NCBI GenBank assembly: GCA_964464925.1
Contig: CAYXLI010000010.1
Coordinates: forward strand, 161,984 to 225,983
DNA from: CAYXLI01 sp964464925
GTDB taxonomy: Bacteria > Acidobacteriota > Terriglobia > Bryobacterales > Bryobacteraceae
Length of the DNA stretch: 64,000 bases
Direction: 5' to 3'
Part shown: positions 16,970 through 25,043 of the stretch, piece by piece
How positions within the stretch are numbered: position 1 is the first letter of the stretch
Layout: each line of letters opens with the position of its first letter
The notes under the pieces: generated by a model
Database searches by the model: none
What the model was told of the DNA's origin: nothing
Seen by the model: the letters and a program-made list of their open reading frames with translations, nothing else
Translations under genes and position numbers: made by a program

Positions 16970-17000
16970 GTTTTAATGAAGATCACAACTTCATTAAAAC
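16970..17000. repeat. AT-rich perfect inverted repeat across the end of the RimI-like gene
   Basis: GTTTTAATGAAG and CTTCATTAAAAC form a perfect 12-bp stem with a 7-nt loop. On the minus strand the loop contains the TGA stop codon of the acetyltransferase gene. It could be a terminator or stability hairpin for the 23163-16983 operon, or a regulator site for the next gene; there is no clear T-run after it. Confidence 0.7.
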
Positions 17001-17369
17001 CGCATCTTCTCTAGGGTCTTCGTAGTATTCTCTCCTGTGGCCGTACTCGGTAAACCCCAGCTTTTTGTACAGCTGCCGGGCTGCTTTGTTGGACTCTCGA
17101 ACCTCTAAAAAAATCTCCTTCGCTTTAATAGTTTGTAACAGTACTGAAGCCACTCCTTGGCGCCGCCACGCCGGGTCAACCACAATGTTTAAGATCTCAG
17201 CTTCCCCTGCTGTGGTCCGGGTGGCAATGAAGCCAATCACCTGGGAGGACGCCTCAGCCACGAACAGGTCGTACTCGAGATAAGTCGCCGGGTGCCAGCT
17301 TGAATTGCCTTGAATGCGCCCGATTGCCTCGACGTCATGTGCGTTTGCGCGGCGAACGGAGAAGCTCAT
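16983..17369 (-). CDS. GNAT acetyltransferase, RimI-like
   Basis: This is a 128-residue GNAT-fold protein. The acetyl-CoA-binding motif A is visible as ILNIVVDPAWRRQGVASVLL (about 65-84), followed by the LEVRESNKAARQLYKKLGF segment typical of RimI, which acetylates the N-terminus of ribosomal protein S18. The length is close to RimI, but the family cannot be fixed without a search; other N-acetyltransferases are possible. The ATG at 17369 begins a normal first strand (MSFSVRRAN) and overlaps the glycosyltransferase gene by 35 nt; longer readings are out of frame with anything sensible. It is the last gene of a five-gene minus-strand operon. Confidence 0.78.
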   Translation of the reverse strand: MSFSVRRANAHDVEAIGRIQGNSSWHPATYLEYDLFVAEASSQVIGFIATRTTAGEAEILNIVVDPAWRRQGVASVLLQTIKAKEIFLEVRESNKAARQLYKKLGFTEYGHRREYYEDPREDAVLMKL

Positions 17370-18954
17370 TCCACAGATTCCTTTGCAGTTTACCGATCTG
17401 CTGCCAATCGAAGTTGCGCAAAGCGTGCTCCCGTGCGGCCGCCGAGAGGCGTAACCGCTCCTCAGGCTGCTCCAGCAGCCGAACCGTTGCAGCGGCGAAT
17501 TCGGCTGCCGAGTCGGCGATCGAAACACTGATCCCGTTTTCAAGGCCCAGTCCAGCGCACCCTGATGTGGTGGATACAACCGCACGGTTCATCGCCATCG
17601 CTTCCAACACTTTCAAGTTTGTACCCGCCGAGACCCTGGTCGGGACAACTACCAGATTCGACTGTATATAAAGCGGCTTTACGTCGGCTACGAATCCGAA
17701 ACGTTCTGTGCGCGCCGGCGGAAGTGCATCGAAATAGAGTTCGGGATCCGGTCCGGCGACTACGGTAAGCCGCGCATCCGGTATCCGCGCGAGAACCATT
17801 GGCCAGACCTCCTCCGTAAAGAACCGGTATGCCACCACGTTCGGGAAATGACGAAACGAACCCACGAAGAGAATTCGATAGCCTGGCGTCTCCGGTTGCG
17901 GTTCGAATCGGATCAGGTCCACACCGTTGGGAATCGTGACGCCTCCCGCCAACTCGCGGTCCTTATCCGACATCACCACAACGGTCCGAGCCCGACGGAT
18001 CGCGCTACGTTCATACCGGCGCCATCTCCACCAGTTCCACCAATTGGACAGCGTCGGCTCCCGGTCATAAACCTGCCGGAACAGATCGAAGGTCACGTCA
18101 TGTTCCACGAGGACATCCGGTGCATACTGAGCCATCTGTGTATACTCGGCCTGCAGCAAATCGAAGCTCGTATTACGAAGCAGACGGCGGAGCAGCGGGA
18201 CCCGAAACTCGGCCACTTCCGGAGGGACTAAGGAAGCCCACCGCGGCTCCCGATAGCGTGGGTTGGGCAAGAGGTAGACGCGGCTGCACAAGTCCAGGAC
18301 CGGCTTCACGTCGTCGGTCTTTTCCGCAAACGCGAAGAGTGTCAGATTGAAATCTCGAGCAGCCTCCCGCAACAAATGGAAGATGCGGACCGCGCCGCCG
18401 TGGCTGAGGGGATAAGGGAAGTACGGACTGACGACAGCAACATGCGGCTTGGCCGGATCAAACGCGCGCCCCTCAAATTGTTCATATGTCCCGGGTACGC
18501 GCGAACGATCCTTCTTCCAGGGCGCTATCCACACCGGCCGCAGGAAAATGCGGTCCAGCGCCACGCCCCGCATGAAAAGAACCGACGCGATCCACGACCG
18601 CAGTTGCAGGTGGTGCCGTTCCAGCCGGTCGTTATACGCCAGAATCTTGCCCGGAGCCATGCGCCATGCCGCACGGCGCAACGCGGCATATTCGGCATCG
18701 GTGCGGATCAACATCGGCGCCAGCCCGATTCGCTTACGCTTCAGCGGTCCGGGCAAATCGCCTAAGGCTACGCAGGTTACGCCCGGGATCTTCCGCGGTT
18801 GGAGAGTCACCGCGAAGTGTTCTCGATCAGGAACCAGCGTCCGGATCTCCGCCAGCATCCGAAGCGCCAGATCATCGGGACCGGATAGGAAAGACACCAC
18901 AACGGCATCCGGATCTTTGTCCAACAATCGGAATAGAAAAGTTTTGATACTCAC
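17335..18954 (-). CDS. GT-B fold glycosyltransferase with an extra N-terminal domain
   Basis: Residues 170-539 are a glycosyltransferase of the GT4-like type: the N-terminal Rossmann half begins HVAVVSPYFPYPLSHGGAVR (171-190), the C-terminal half has RILFVGSF, then the nucleotide-sugar region AGTNLKVLEAMAMNRAVV with the conserved Glu. Residues 1-168 precede this domain and are not part of a normal GT4; they contain short Rossmann-like strands (VVVSFLSG) but no motif I can name. The GTG start at 18954 overlaps the MFS gene stop by 4 nt; the apparent longer frame runs inside the MFS gene. It is probably cytoplasmic, building a glycan or glycolipid. Confidence 0.87.
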   Translation of the reverse strand: MSIKTFLFRLLDKDPDAVVVSFLSGPDDLALRMLAEIRTLVPDREHFAVTLQPRKIPGVTCVALGDLPGPLKRKRIGLAPMLIRTDAEYAALRRAAWRMAPGKILAYNDRLERHHLQLRSWIASVLFMRGVALDRIFLRPVWIAPWKKDRSRVPGTYEQFEGRAFDPAKPHVAVVSPYFPYPLSHGGAVRIFHLLREAARDFNLTLFAFAEKTDDVKPVLDLCSRVYLLPNPRYREPRWASLVPPEVAEFRVPLLRRLLRNTSFDLLQAEYTQMAQYAPDVLVEHDVTFDLFRQVYDREPTLSNWWNWWRWRRYERSAIRRARTVVVMSDKDRELAGGVTIPNGVDLIRFEPQPETPGYRILFVGSFRHFPNVVAYRFFTEEVWPMVLARIPDARLTVVAGPDPELYFDALPPARTERFGFVADVKPLYIQSNLVVVPTRVSAGTNLKVLEAMAMNRAVVSTTSGCAGLGLENGISVSIADSAAEFAAATVRLLEQPEERLRLSAAAREHALRNFDWQQIGKLQRNLWNELLRSPRKRT

Positions 18955-20147
18955 GAGCGCCGGAGAGCCAATTGTAAAATGCCGGCCGAAATCAGGGGAA
19001 GTACGGCAGCGGCAAGGCAGACCGGTTCCCAACCGACAGTCTGAGACCACTTCCCAATCACCGGCGACACAATCGCATGCATCAGGCCGAACGACGCGGT
19101 CAGGCCGGAGATGCTGAGCGCGGCCCTTTGAGGTCCGAATAGATCTACCGGAAGTGAGTAATAGTTCACGCTCATCAGGAGCACAAAGAAGTAGCTTGCC
19201 GAAATCATCGCGGTAGACAAACCAGGCGTCGCCATATGCGGGGCGGCCGCCGTTGTGAGAACACCGATCGCGCCAAGCCACGCGATGCGGAGGCGTGCGC
19301 TGACGACCGCGGTGCCACCATTGATCAACTTCAAAGCCAGCCAGCCTCCGGCAATTCCTCCGACGGCGGCGCAATTCGGCGGAATCCACGCGTACCGGGC
19401 GTTTGCTACATTTTCAGCCAGCCCGTACCGTGTGGTCAGAAATTGCGTGGTCCAGTACACCCACAGACCGTAGACCACCATCATGAGGGCATTGGCAACC
19501 ATCAACCACCACCATCGCGCGTCTGCGATCAGATCCGCTGGCGAAGACGTAGCACGGACGTTCTGTTTCTGCGCTGCTGGCGCGACCCGGGAGATCAGAA
19601 GCCATATGGGAACCCATACGAGTCCGAGCAAGCCCGCGGCGACGAACGTCATTCGCCAGCCGTAGTCTTGTGAAACCGAGGCGCTGAGTAAAGGCGCCCC
19701 TACGGCGCCGAGCGTCAGCCCAATCTGGCTTACGGCGCTGCCCAGTGCCAGCTCCTTTGTCAGCAGATACATCGCATTTGCTTTGCCGACTGCGGGAATG
19801 CCTCCGGCTTCGGCGGCGCCGAGTGCTGATCTGCAGAACACAAGGCCCGCAAAGCTCTGAACAGCGCCCGTAGCGACGCCTACACCGGACCACGCTGCCA
19901 CCACAAGGGCCGCCCCCCACCGCACTCCCATCCGGTCGATCAGCAGTCCCATCACAGGCGAGCTGATCATGTAGCAAATGGAAAAGGCCGAGATGACCCA
20001 GCCGTATTGGGCTGCCGAGAGGTGGAACTCACGGATGATGGTAGGCGCAAGCGCCGACAATACGGAGCGATCCAGATAATTCAGCCCGGACGCCAGACAC
20101 ACCACCACTACAGCCAGCCAGCGAAGTTGCCCGGAGGTCCAGGTCAT
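18951..20147 (-). CDS. MFS transporter (anion:cation symporter-like)
   Basis: This is a 12-helix major facilitator of 398 residues. The helix 1 motif LNYLDRSVLSALAP (22-35) and the loop 2-3 signature GLLIDRMGVRWG (67-78) resemble the ACS group, which takes up hexuronates, glucarate and related organic anions. It lies in the inner membrane. Both ends overlap the neighbouring genes by 4 nt, so it is translated with the degenerate-peptidase protein upstream and the glycosyltransferase downstream. The substrate is unknown; the neighbours hint at a sugar acid or sugar phosphate product. Confidence 0.88.
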   Translation of the reverse strand: MTWTSGQLRWLAVVVVCLASGLNYLDRSVLSALAPTIIREFHLSAAQYGWVISAFSICYMISSPVMGLLIDRMGVRWGAALVVAAWSGVGVATGAVQSFAGLVFCRSALGAAEAGGIPAVGKANAMYLLTKELALGSAVSQIGLTLGAVGAPLLSASVSQDYGWRMTFVAAGLLGLVWVPIWLLISRVAPAAQKQNVRATSSPADLIADARWWWLMVANALMMVVYGLWVYWTTQFLTTRYGLAENVANARYAWIPPNCAAVGGIAGGWLALKLINGGTAVVSARLRIAWLGAIGVLTTAAAPHMATPGLSTAMISASYFFVLLMSVNYYSLPVDLFGPQRAALSISGLTASFGLMHAIVSPVIGKWSQTVGWEPVCLAAAVLPLISAGILQLALRRS

Positions 20148-21775
20148 CGGCTGAATTCGATGGTGGAAACTTCACCGACCGTATCGACCTTTTTGTCTTT
20201 CTTTCGGACGTACTCGATCACGACGTTGCGCGCAGGCTTCAAGGGACCGCAGGCAAAATCCTGCACGCCCCCGTTTGCAATCGCCACTTTGCCTGGATCA
20301 GTCACCAGGAATTTCACTATCCTGCCGTCCGGCAACATCAAGTACAGGCGCGCACGCACCCCCATGCATTCGATGCGTTGCAACTGGCCGCTCGTGCGCT
20401 CCGTGGGCTTGTTCACCTCATCCCACTCCACTACCTTTACGTCCTTGTCGAGTTCCTTCTGCCCCGCATTGGCCTTTGCCTCGGCGGCTCGAATCTGGGC
20501 CAGGGCCCTGTTTCGCAGGTCGTTCAGTTCCTGATCCCGTTTGCGCCGCTCTGCATCCTTCTCGGCCTGCGCCTTGGCCACTCGTTGCTCCTCGGTAGCC
20601 AGCCGGGCCTGGTGGATGCGTTCGCGCTCCGCTCCGTTCTCCGTCGCACGTTCTGCCATGCCCCAGCTCTTCGCTGCTTCGGCGAATTGCCCGGCCTGAT
20701 CCTGTGCCAGAGCGGCTGCCTGCCAGCGCCCGGCCCGGCGCGGATCCAGTTCCGCCGCCTTCTTCAGTAACGCGGCCTTGCGCACCGGAACCTGTTCTAG
20801 AGCCGCTTGCTCGGCCAACGGATCGGCCCACTTCGGATTCAGCTTTGCCGCCTCGGCAAAGGCCTGTTGCTTCTTGAGTGGATCCGCTTCGCGCTTCCCT
20901 TTCTCCAGATAGCCACGCGCGCTCACTGCCGCATCCATCGGCTTGCCGGATAAAATCGCGAGTCCCTCGGCGCCCGCCGGTGTTGTTTGCAGCGCTTCGT
21001 AGGCAGGCCGCCCGTAGGCGTCCCCATGCGCGTAGAGCACGTCCGCCTCGGCAAGGCGCGCCAGCTCTTCCGCTACTGGTTCGGCATAGACCTGCCGGCG
21101 CACATCAATCGGGCGGCTCGGAAGGAAGCGCGTCTCGTACTTCCCCGCCTGAATGTAGTTGTTCAGATCCTGTTCCACCTGCGCCTGTGTTTTCTCGAAG
21201 GCATTGCGGTACGCTGGATCGGCATCCACGCCCTGCTGCAGGTTGAACAGAAGCACGCGGAGCTTGCCGCTGTATGCCGGGTCGATCATTAGCATGTGTA
21301 TGCGGGACCAATCCCGTGTTGGCCTCGGTACTTTCAATCCTCCCGTGACTTTCGTGCCATCCGCCTGCATTTGCGAGAAGAATTCGACTAGCCCGTACTC
21401 GAGCGTTTGCGGCAGCCTGCCCGCATTCTCATCGAGGAAGATTCGGATCACCTCCTCCTGCGTCTCTGGACCGATTGCTGTTGTACTGGCGAGATATGCA
21501 TCGCGCGCAAGCTTCGGTTGTGGGTGTATCGTCCCCGTCTTGCCGGGCTTCAGTAGCAGGATTCGGATCGGCCACACGGTCTTCAACTCCTGCTTCGAGA
21601 TAGTGGCCCCAAGCGCGTACCGAAGCTGTTCCAGTGAGTTGATCGCCTCCCGCGCAGGCTTGTCCCCGTTGTTCGATAACACCTCGAACGGCCCTGATTT
21701 GATCTGCACCCATTTCTCCTCGGCGTGGGCGACCAGTGCCGTCGCAATCAACAACTGCAGCCAGCGGTACTTCAT
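20144..21775 (-). CDS. Exported TPR protein with degenerate gluzincin-like N-terminal domain
   Basis: This is a 543-residue protein with a signal peptide (1-18). The N-terminal 200 residues resemble acidobacterial DUF1570/gluzincin-like proteins: an opening strand ending FEVLSNNGDKP, an EQLRYALGA helix, and EYGLVEFFSQM at the place of the family's second zinc-ligand helix. The HExxH motif expected just before it is absent, so zinc peptidase activity is unlikely. Residues about 270-390 form TPR-like repeats (AAKLNPKWADP, AAELDPRRAGR), followed by a charged coiled coil (about 400-460) and a beta-rich end. It overlaps both neighbours by 4 nt. I assign no function. Confidence 0.65.
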   Translation of the reverse strand: MKYRWLQLLIATALVAHAEEKWVQIKSGPFEVLSNNGDKPAREAINSLEQLRYALGATISKQELKTVWPIRILLLKPGKTGTIHPQPKLARDAYLASTTAIGPETQEEVIRIFLDENAGRLPQTLEYGLVEFFSQMQADGTKVTGGLKVPRPTRDWSRIHMLMIDPAYSGKLRVLLFNLQQGVDADPAYRNAFEKTQAQVEQDLNNYIQAGKYETRFLPSRPIDVRRQVYAEPVAEELARLAEADVLYAHGDAYGRPAYEALQTTPAGAEGLAILSGKPMDAAVSARGYLEKGKREADPLKKQQAFAEAAKLNPKWADPLAEQAALEQVPVRKAALLKKAAELDPRRAGRWQAAALAQDQAGQFAEAAKSWGMAERATENGAERERIHQARLATEEQRVAKAQAEKDAERRKRDQELNDLRNRALAQIRAAEAKANAGQKELDKDVKVVEWDEVNKPTERTSGQLQRIECMGVRARLYLMLPDGRIVKFLVTDPGKVAIANGGVQDFACGPLKPARNVVIEYVRKKDKKVDTVGEVSTIEFSR

Positions 21776-23163
21776 TTCTCTACTACGAAGCTATCAACTT
21801 CCTCGCCCGTTTCGGAGATCTGCTTCACGGACAACTTCCGTCCGGTCACCTCCACCCTTGTCAGGGAATGCGTGCGCGCCACGAATTTCGCGGTGAATGG
21901 CTGCCATGTTTGCGGCAAATCCTGTTGCTCCGGGTTGTACAAACCGGCTCCGCCCGCGCCCGTCACCAGGTAGATGACCCCCTTTGGATGCGTATCTTTT
22001 GTGCCATCGTAGTCACGGTCCAGGGTCCAATCGCCCGGTAGCAGCCCTTTTTCGTCGGCCGCGGGCTGCTTGGGCACGAACGTGAGCGGAAACGTGCGCT
22101 GGTAATTGTGCACATGTCCCGCGAACACGATATCCACCTTGAGTTTCTCGAATACGGGAGAAAGAATGCGCATCCATTGATCGGTGAAATGGGACTGGGA
22201 CGAGTTGAAGCCGGGGTGATGAAAGCTGACGAATCGCCACGTCGCGCCTTTGGCGCTTTCCAGATCCTTCTCCACCCAATCCACCAGTTTCTTGCTCGTC
22301 CAGTCCACAACCTTGTTGGAGTCGATCACCGTCCAGTGTGCATCTCCATAATCGAACGAGAAGTCTGTCATCTGCGGATAACCGGAGGCGCCCTGTAGAA
22401 ACGCTGTCTGATCTTCCTGTGCGCCCTTCAGCGGCGGGGCACTCTTCTCGCCCGTTTCTGTCAATGGTCCATTTAGCGGCTGGCGCCAGTAGTAAAAGTA
22501 AGCGAGTCCATCCGGATATTTATCGAAATCTGTCGTGGCGAAATCGTGGTTACCTCCGGCTGCGATGAACAGAGTCGAGCGTAGGAGAGGCACTCCCGCA
22601 TCCGACTTCGTCTCGGCGTTGTAAACGGGAAAGAATTTCTCCCGGTATTCGGAGATCCGCCCCCGGCTGTACACGATATCGCCCGGAATCATGACGAAAT
22701 CCGGGTTCTGCTGCAATGTCTGTTGGGCGATGGCGCGTTGGCCGGGCGATCCTTGCGCACAATCGCCGAATACCACGAATCGATGATTCTGACTTGCCGG
22801 GCGCCGCGCCAGTCCGGTTCCGGTGAAGACCACTAAGTCGTTCTTCAACACCTTGTATTCGAACGTCCGGCCAGGCTTCAAATTCACCAGAGAGGCGCTC
22901 CAGACCCTGTGAGGCGCGATGTCCCGAACTCTGACCGTTCGGAATACCGGAGCTGCGGACGTCCTCCACTTCACCTCGGATTCGCTGCGATACTGCACAG
23001 ACCAATTTGCCCCCGCATCTTCGGTATGCCACACAATGGCAAGCGACTTGCGATCTGTCGCGGAATCGCCAAGCTGCAGGTACGGATCTTCAACAAAATC
23101 GGAATGCGCCGATGCGGGCGGAACTGCGCACAGTAGTGTCAATGAGAGCAGAAGTGTTTTCAT
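21772..23163 (-). CDS. Exported purple-acid-phosphatase-like metallophosphoesterase
   Basis: This is a 463-residue protein with a signal peptide (1-19), an N-terminal fibronectin-like domain (about 25-120) and a calcineurin-type metallophosphoesterase domain. All metal-binding motifs are present: FGDC (132-135), GDIVY (161-165), GNHD (204-207), HHPG (315-318) and GHVHNYQR (349-356). The two-domain order is that of purple acid phosphatases, which hydrolyse phosphomonoesters in the periplasm or outside the cell. It is the first gene of the minus-strand operon ending at 16983 and faces the DsbA-like gene across an 83-nt divergent region. Confidence 0.9.
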   Translation of the reverse strand: MKTLLLSLTLLCAVPPASAHSDFVEDPYLQLGDSATDRKSLAIVWHTEDAGANWSVQYRSESEVKWRTSAAPVFRTVRVRDIAPHRVWSASLVNLKPGRTFEYKVLKNDLVVFTGTGLARRPASQNHRFVVFGDCAQGSPGQRAIAQQTLQQNPDFVMIPGDIVYSRGRISEYREKFFPVYNAETKSDAGVPLLRSTLFIAAGGNHDFATTDFDKYPDGLAYFYYWRQPLNGPLTETGEKSAPPLKGAQEDQTAFLQGASGYPQMTDFSFDYGDAHWTVIDSNKVVDWTSKKLVDWVEKDLESAKGATWRFVSFHHPGFNSSQSHFTDQWMRILSPVFEKLKVDIVFAGHVHNYQRTFPLTFVPKQPAADEKGLLPGDWTLDRDYDGTKDTHPKGVIYLVTGAGGAGLYNPEQQDLPQTWQPFTAKFVARTHSLTRVEVTGRKLSVKQISETGEEVDSFVVEK

Positions 23164-23195
23164 GCAAAGGGTGACAATCAGGTGAATGAAACGTC

Positions 23196-23224
23196 TTAGC
23201 TACGGGATACTTCCAAGCTAATAT
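23196..23224 (+). promoter_or_regulatory. Candidate sigma-70-type promoter for the DsbA/MauE pair
   Basis: TAATAT (23219-23224) lies 17 nt after TTAGCT (23196-23201). The -10 is good and the -35 is weak. It sits between the divergent phosphatase gene and the DsbA-like gene, 22 nt before the TTG start. Confidence 0.3.
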
Positions 23225-23230
23225 AACCTC

Positions 23231-23237
23231 AGGAGGA
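23231..23237 (+). promoter_or_regulatory. Shine-Dalgarno AGGAGGA supporting a TTG start
   Basis: AGGAGGA is 9 nt before TTG at 23247, the only start that gives the DsbA-like protein its complete signal peptide. Confidence 0.65.
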
Positions 23238-23246
23238 AGTTCACGT

Positions 23247-23852
23247 TTGCGAATTCTGATTCTGTTGCTGACCGCCGTCTGCGCTCTGACTGCCGGCGAG
23301 CTCCATCCGGGGGTCCAAAATGTACAGCCGGCGAAATGTTTGGGCTCTGCAGCAGCTCCGATCGTGGTGGAGCTATTCAGCGACTATCAATGTCCCGCTT
23401 GCCGGCAATTACATATGGATTCCATTCGGCCAATGGTTTCCGAATATGTGAACAGCGGAAAAGTATATCTGGTAATTCGCGATTTCCCCCTGCCGATGCA
23501 CGCCTGGGCCAAGACCGCCGCGCGGTATGCGAACGCCTCCGTGCGCCTCAATAAGTTCCGTTCGGTGGACGACAAGCTCTTTGAATCGCAGTTGGAATGG
23601 TCCAATAACGGCGAGATCGAAAAGGCTCTCTCTTCCGTTCTCAGTTCCTCGGAACTCACGAAGTTGAAGGCAATTGCAAACGAACCGAAGATTGAGGAAT
23701 CCATTGCAAGTGATATCGCACTCGGCAAAAAAGCGAACCTGACCCAGACGCCCACGATGGTGATCACGTACAAAGGCCGCTCGTTTCCTGTAGCGGGTGT
23801 GGTCAGCTATCCGATTCTGAAACGGTTCCTTGACAACCTTCTCACACAGTAA
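23247..23852 (+). CDS. DsbA-like exported thiol-disulfide oxidoreductase
   Basis: This is a 201-residue protein with a signal peptide (about 1-17) and a thioredoxin-like DsbA fold. The active site is Cys49-Pro-Ala-Cys52 in FSDYQCPAC, the inserted helical domain lies at about 90-155, and the cis-proline is Pro169 in TQTPTMVI. It resembles the DsbA-like proteins with the CPAC site used to oxidise or isomerise cysteines in the periplasm. The MauE-like membrane protein starts on the last base of its stop codon (TAATG), so the two are made together and probably exchange electrons. Confidence 0.9.
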   Translation: MRILILLLTAVCALTAGELHPGVQNVQPAKCLGSAAAPIVVELFSDYQCPACRQLHMDSIRPMVSEYVNSGKVYLVIRDFPLPMHAWAKTAARYANASVRLNKFRSVDDKLFESQLEWSNNGEIEKALSSVLSSSELTKLKAIANEPKIEESIASDIALGKKANLTQTPTMVITYKGRSFPVAGVVSYPILKRFLDNLLTQ

Positions 23853-24298
23853 TGTGGACTCGTTGGATCTCGTTCGCCGGCAGAATCGTACTCGGGCTCG
23901 TGTTCCTATATGCTGCGTATACGAAACTCAAGCAGCCGTGGCTCGTCTTCGCCATGTCGATCGATTCTTACCAGATGCTTCCCGAATGGGCGGTGCTCTC
24001 GGTAGCGCGTACGCTGCCTTGGTTCGAACTGCTGCTTGGACTGGCGCTGCTGATCGGCTATAAGCTGCGGTTCGTCGCGCTCGCCGCAACCCTCATCCTG
24101 ACGGTATTCTTCGTGCTGATGCTGAGGGCCTTCGGCAAAGGCTTGGGTATCGATTGCGGCTGTTTCGGAGTCGGCGAAGCGCTCTCGGCCAAAACGCTTG
24201 CGCGCGATGGCTCCCTGCTGGCGATCGCGATCCTCACGACTGTACTTGCGTTCCGGTCTACTTCAAAAAACCGCTCTGCCGTGTCGTCTTTGAGCTGA
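23852..24298 (+). CDS. MauE/DoxX-like redox membrane protein
   Basis: This is a 148-residue inner-membrane protein with four hydrophobic segments (about 8-24, 48-68, 72-92, 117-134). The hallmark GIDCGCFG (99-106, Cys102 and Cys104) is the conserved loop of the MauE/DoxX-like family, members of which are linked with disulfide formation and methylamine dehydrogenase maturation. Its direct coupling to a DsbA-like gene supports a role as the membrane partner that reoxidises or reduces that protein, in place of DsbB. The end overlaps the convergent PhyH-type gene by 41 nt. Confidence 0.85.
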   Translation: MWTRWISFAGRIVLGLVFLYAAYTKLKQPWLVFAMSIDSYQMLPEWAVLSVARTLPWFELLLGLALLIGYKLRFVALAATLILTVFFVLMLRAFGKGLGIDCGCFGVGEALSAKTLARDGSLLAIAILTTVLAFRSTSKNRSAVSSLS

Positions 24299-25031
24299 GC
24301 TCGTCATTCCGGGCATCATCCAGCGCCAGCACGCGCCTCATCGCCGGAGTGAGTTGTTCCACCGTTTCCGCACGCAGAAGTGCTTTCTGATATTGTTGCT
24401 GCGGCTTATCGGAACGCACATAGAATCCGTGCAGAGCCCGCCGGTGATTCCCGGTCCGGTTTGCTGTCCCACCGTGCCATGTGTGCGCGTTCATTACGAC
24501 GACCGTACCAGCTTTCCCGGTGACCAGTTCTTCCTGTGGGTGCTGTGCGTTGGGGTCCTCCAGGACTTGTTGCGGCAGCCTGCCCCATTTGTGTGAGCCA
24601 GGCACGGCCCGCAGCGCGCCGTTCTCCTGTGTGAAGTCGTCCAGCATCCAAACTGTATTGCACACGGAGTAGCCTTCTTCGTCCGGAATCAGACCCATGT
24701 CTGCGTGGAGCGGCTGCACGCTGTCGGAATGCGGATTCGCGGATCGCGCGTTCAAACTGCTCAGCTTGAAATTCGGACCGAGCACCGCTTCCACGCGTTC
24801 GAGAATTTCAGGTATCACGACGATTTCGCGGAACAGGGCTCCTTTGTCCACAAGGTTTGCCAGCCGGCGCGTGTTCTCTTCCTGGCGAAACTCGGAGCCC
24901 GCATTCTCGCCCTCCGCCTCGAATAGCTCTTCGATGCGGCGATTGAACTCGCTCACCTGCTCCGGACTCAGAAAGCCTTCCAGGCTGACATAGCCACGTT
25001 CCTCTAATTCGCTGCGCTCTTCGCGTGTCAT
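24258..25031 (-). CDS. Phytanoyl-CoA dioxygenase (PhyH) family Fe(II)/2-oxoglutarate oxygenase
   Basis: This is a 257-residue double-stranded beta-helix enzyme of the PhyH family. The iron ligands are His109-x-Asp111 (QPLHADMG) and His186 (HTWHGG), and Arg198 is a likely 2-oxoglutarate anchor. Members hydroxylate lipids, amino acids and small natural products; the substrate here is unknown. It is cytoplasmic, with no export signal. It follows the amidohydrolase by 12 nt and is the last gene of the minus-strand group from 28536. Confidence 0.9.
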   Translation of the reverse strand: MTREERSELEERGYVSLEGFLSPEQVSEFNRRIEELFEAEGENAGSEFRQEENTRRLANLVDKGALFREIVVIPEILERVEAVLGPNFKLSSLNARSANPHSDSVQPLHADMGLIPDEEGYSVCNTVWMLDDFTQENGALRAVPGSHKWGRLPQQVLEDPNAQHPQEELVTGKAGTVVVMNAHTWHGGTANRTGNHRRALHGFYVRSDKPQQQYQKALLRAETVEQLTPAMRRVLALDDARNDELSSKTTRQSGFLK

Positions 25032-25043
25032 CCTGACTCTAGC

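Noticed and set aside
18955..19389. Longer start for the glycosyltransferase
   Set aside because: These 145 codons lie wholly inside the MFS gene in another frame and look random; the GTG at 18954 overlaps the MFS stop as GTGA.
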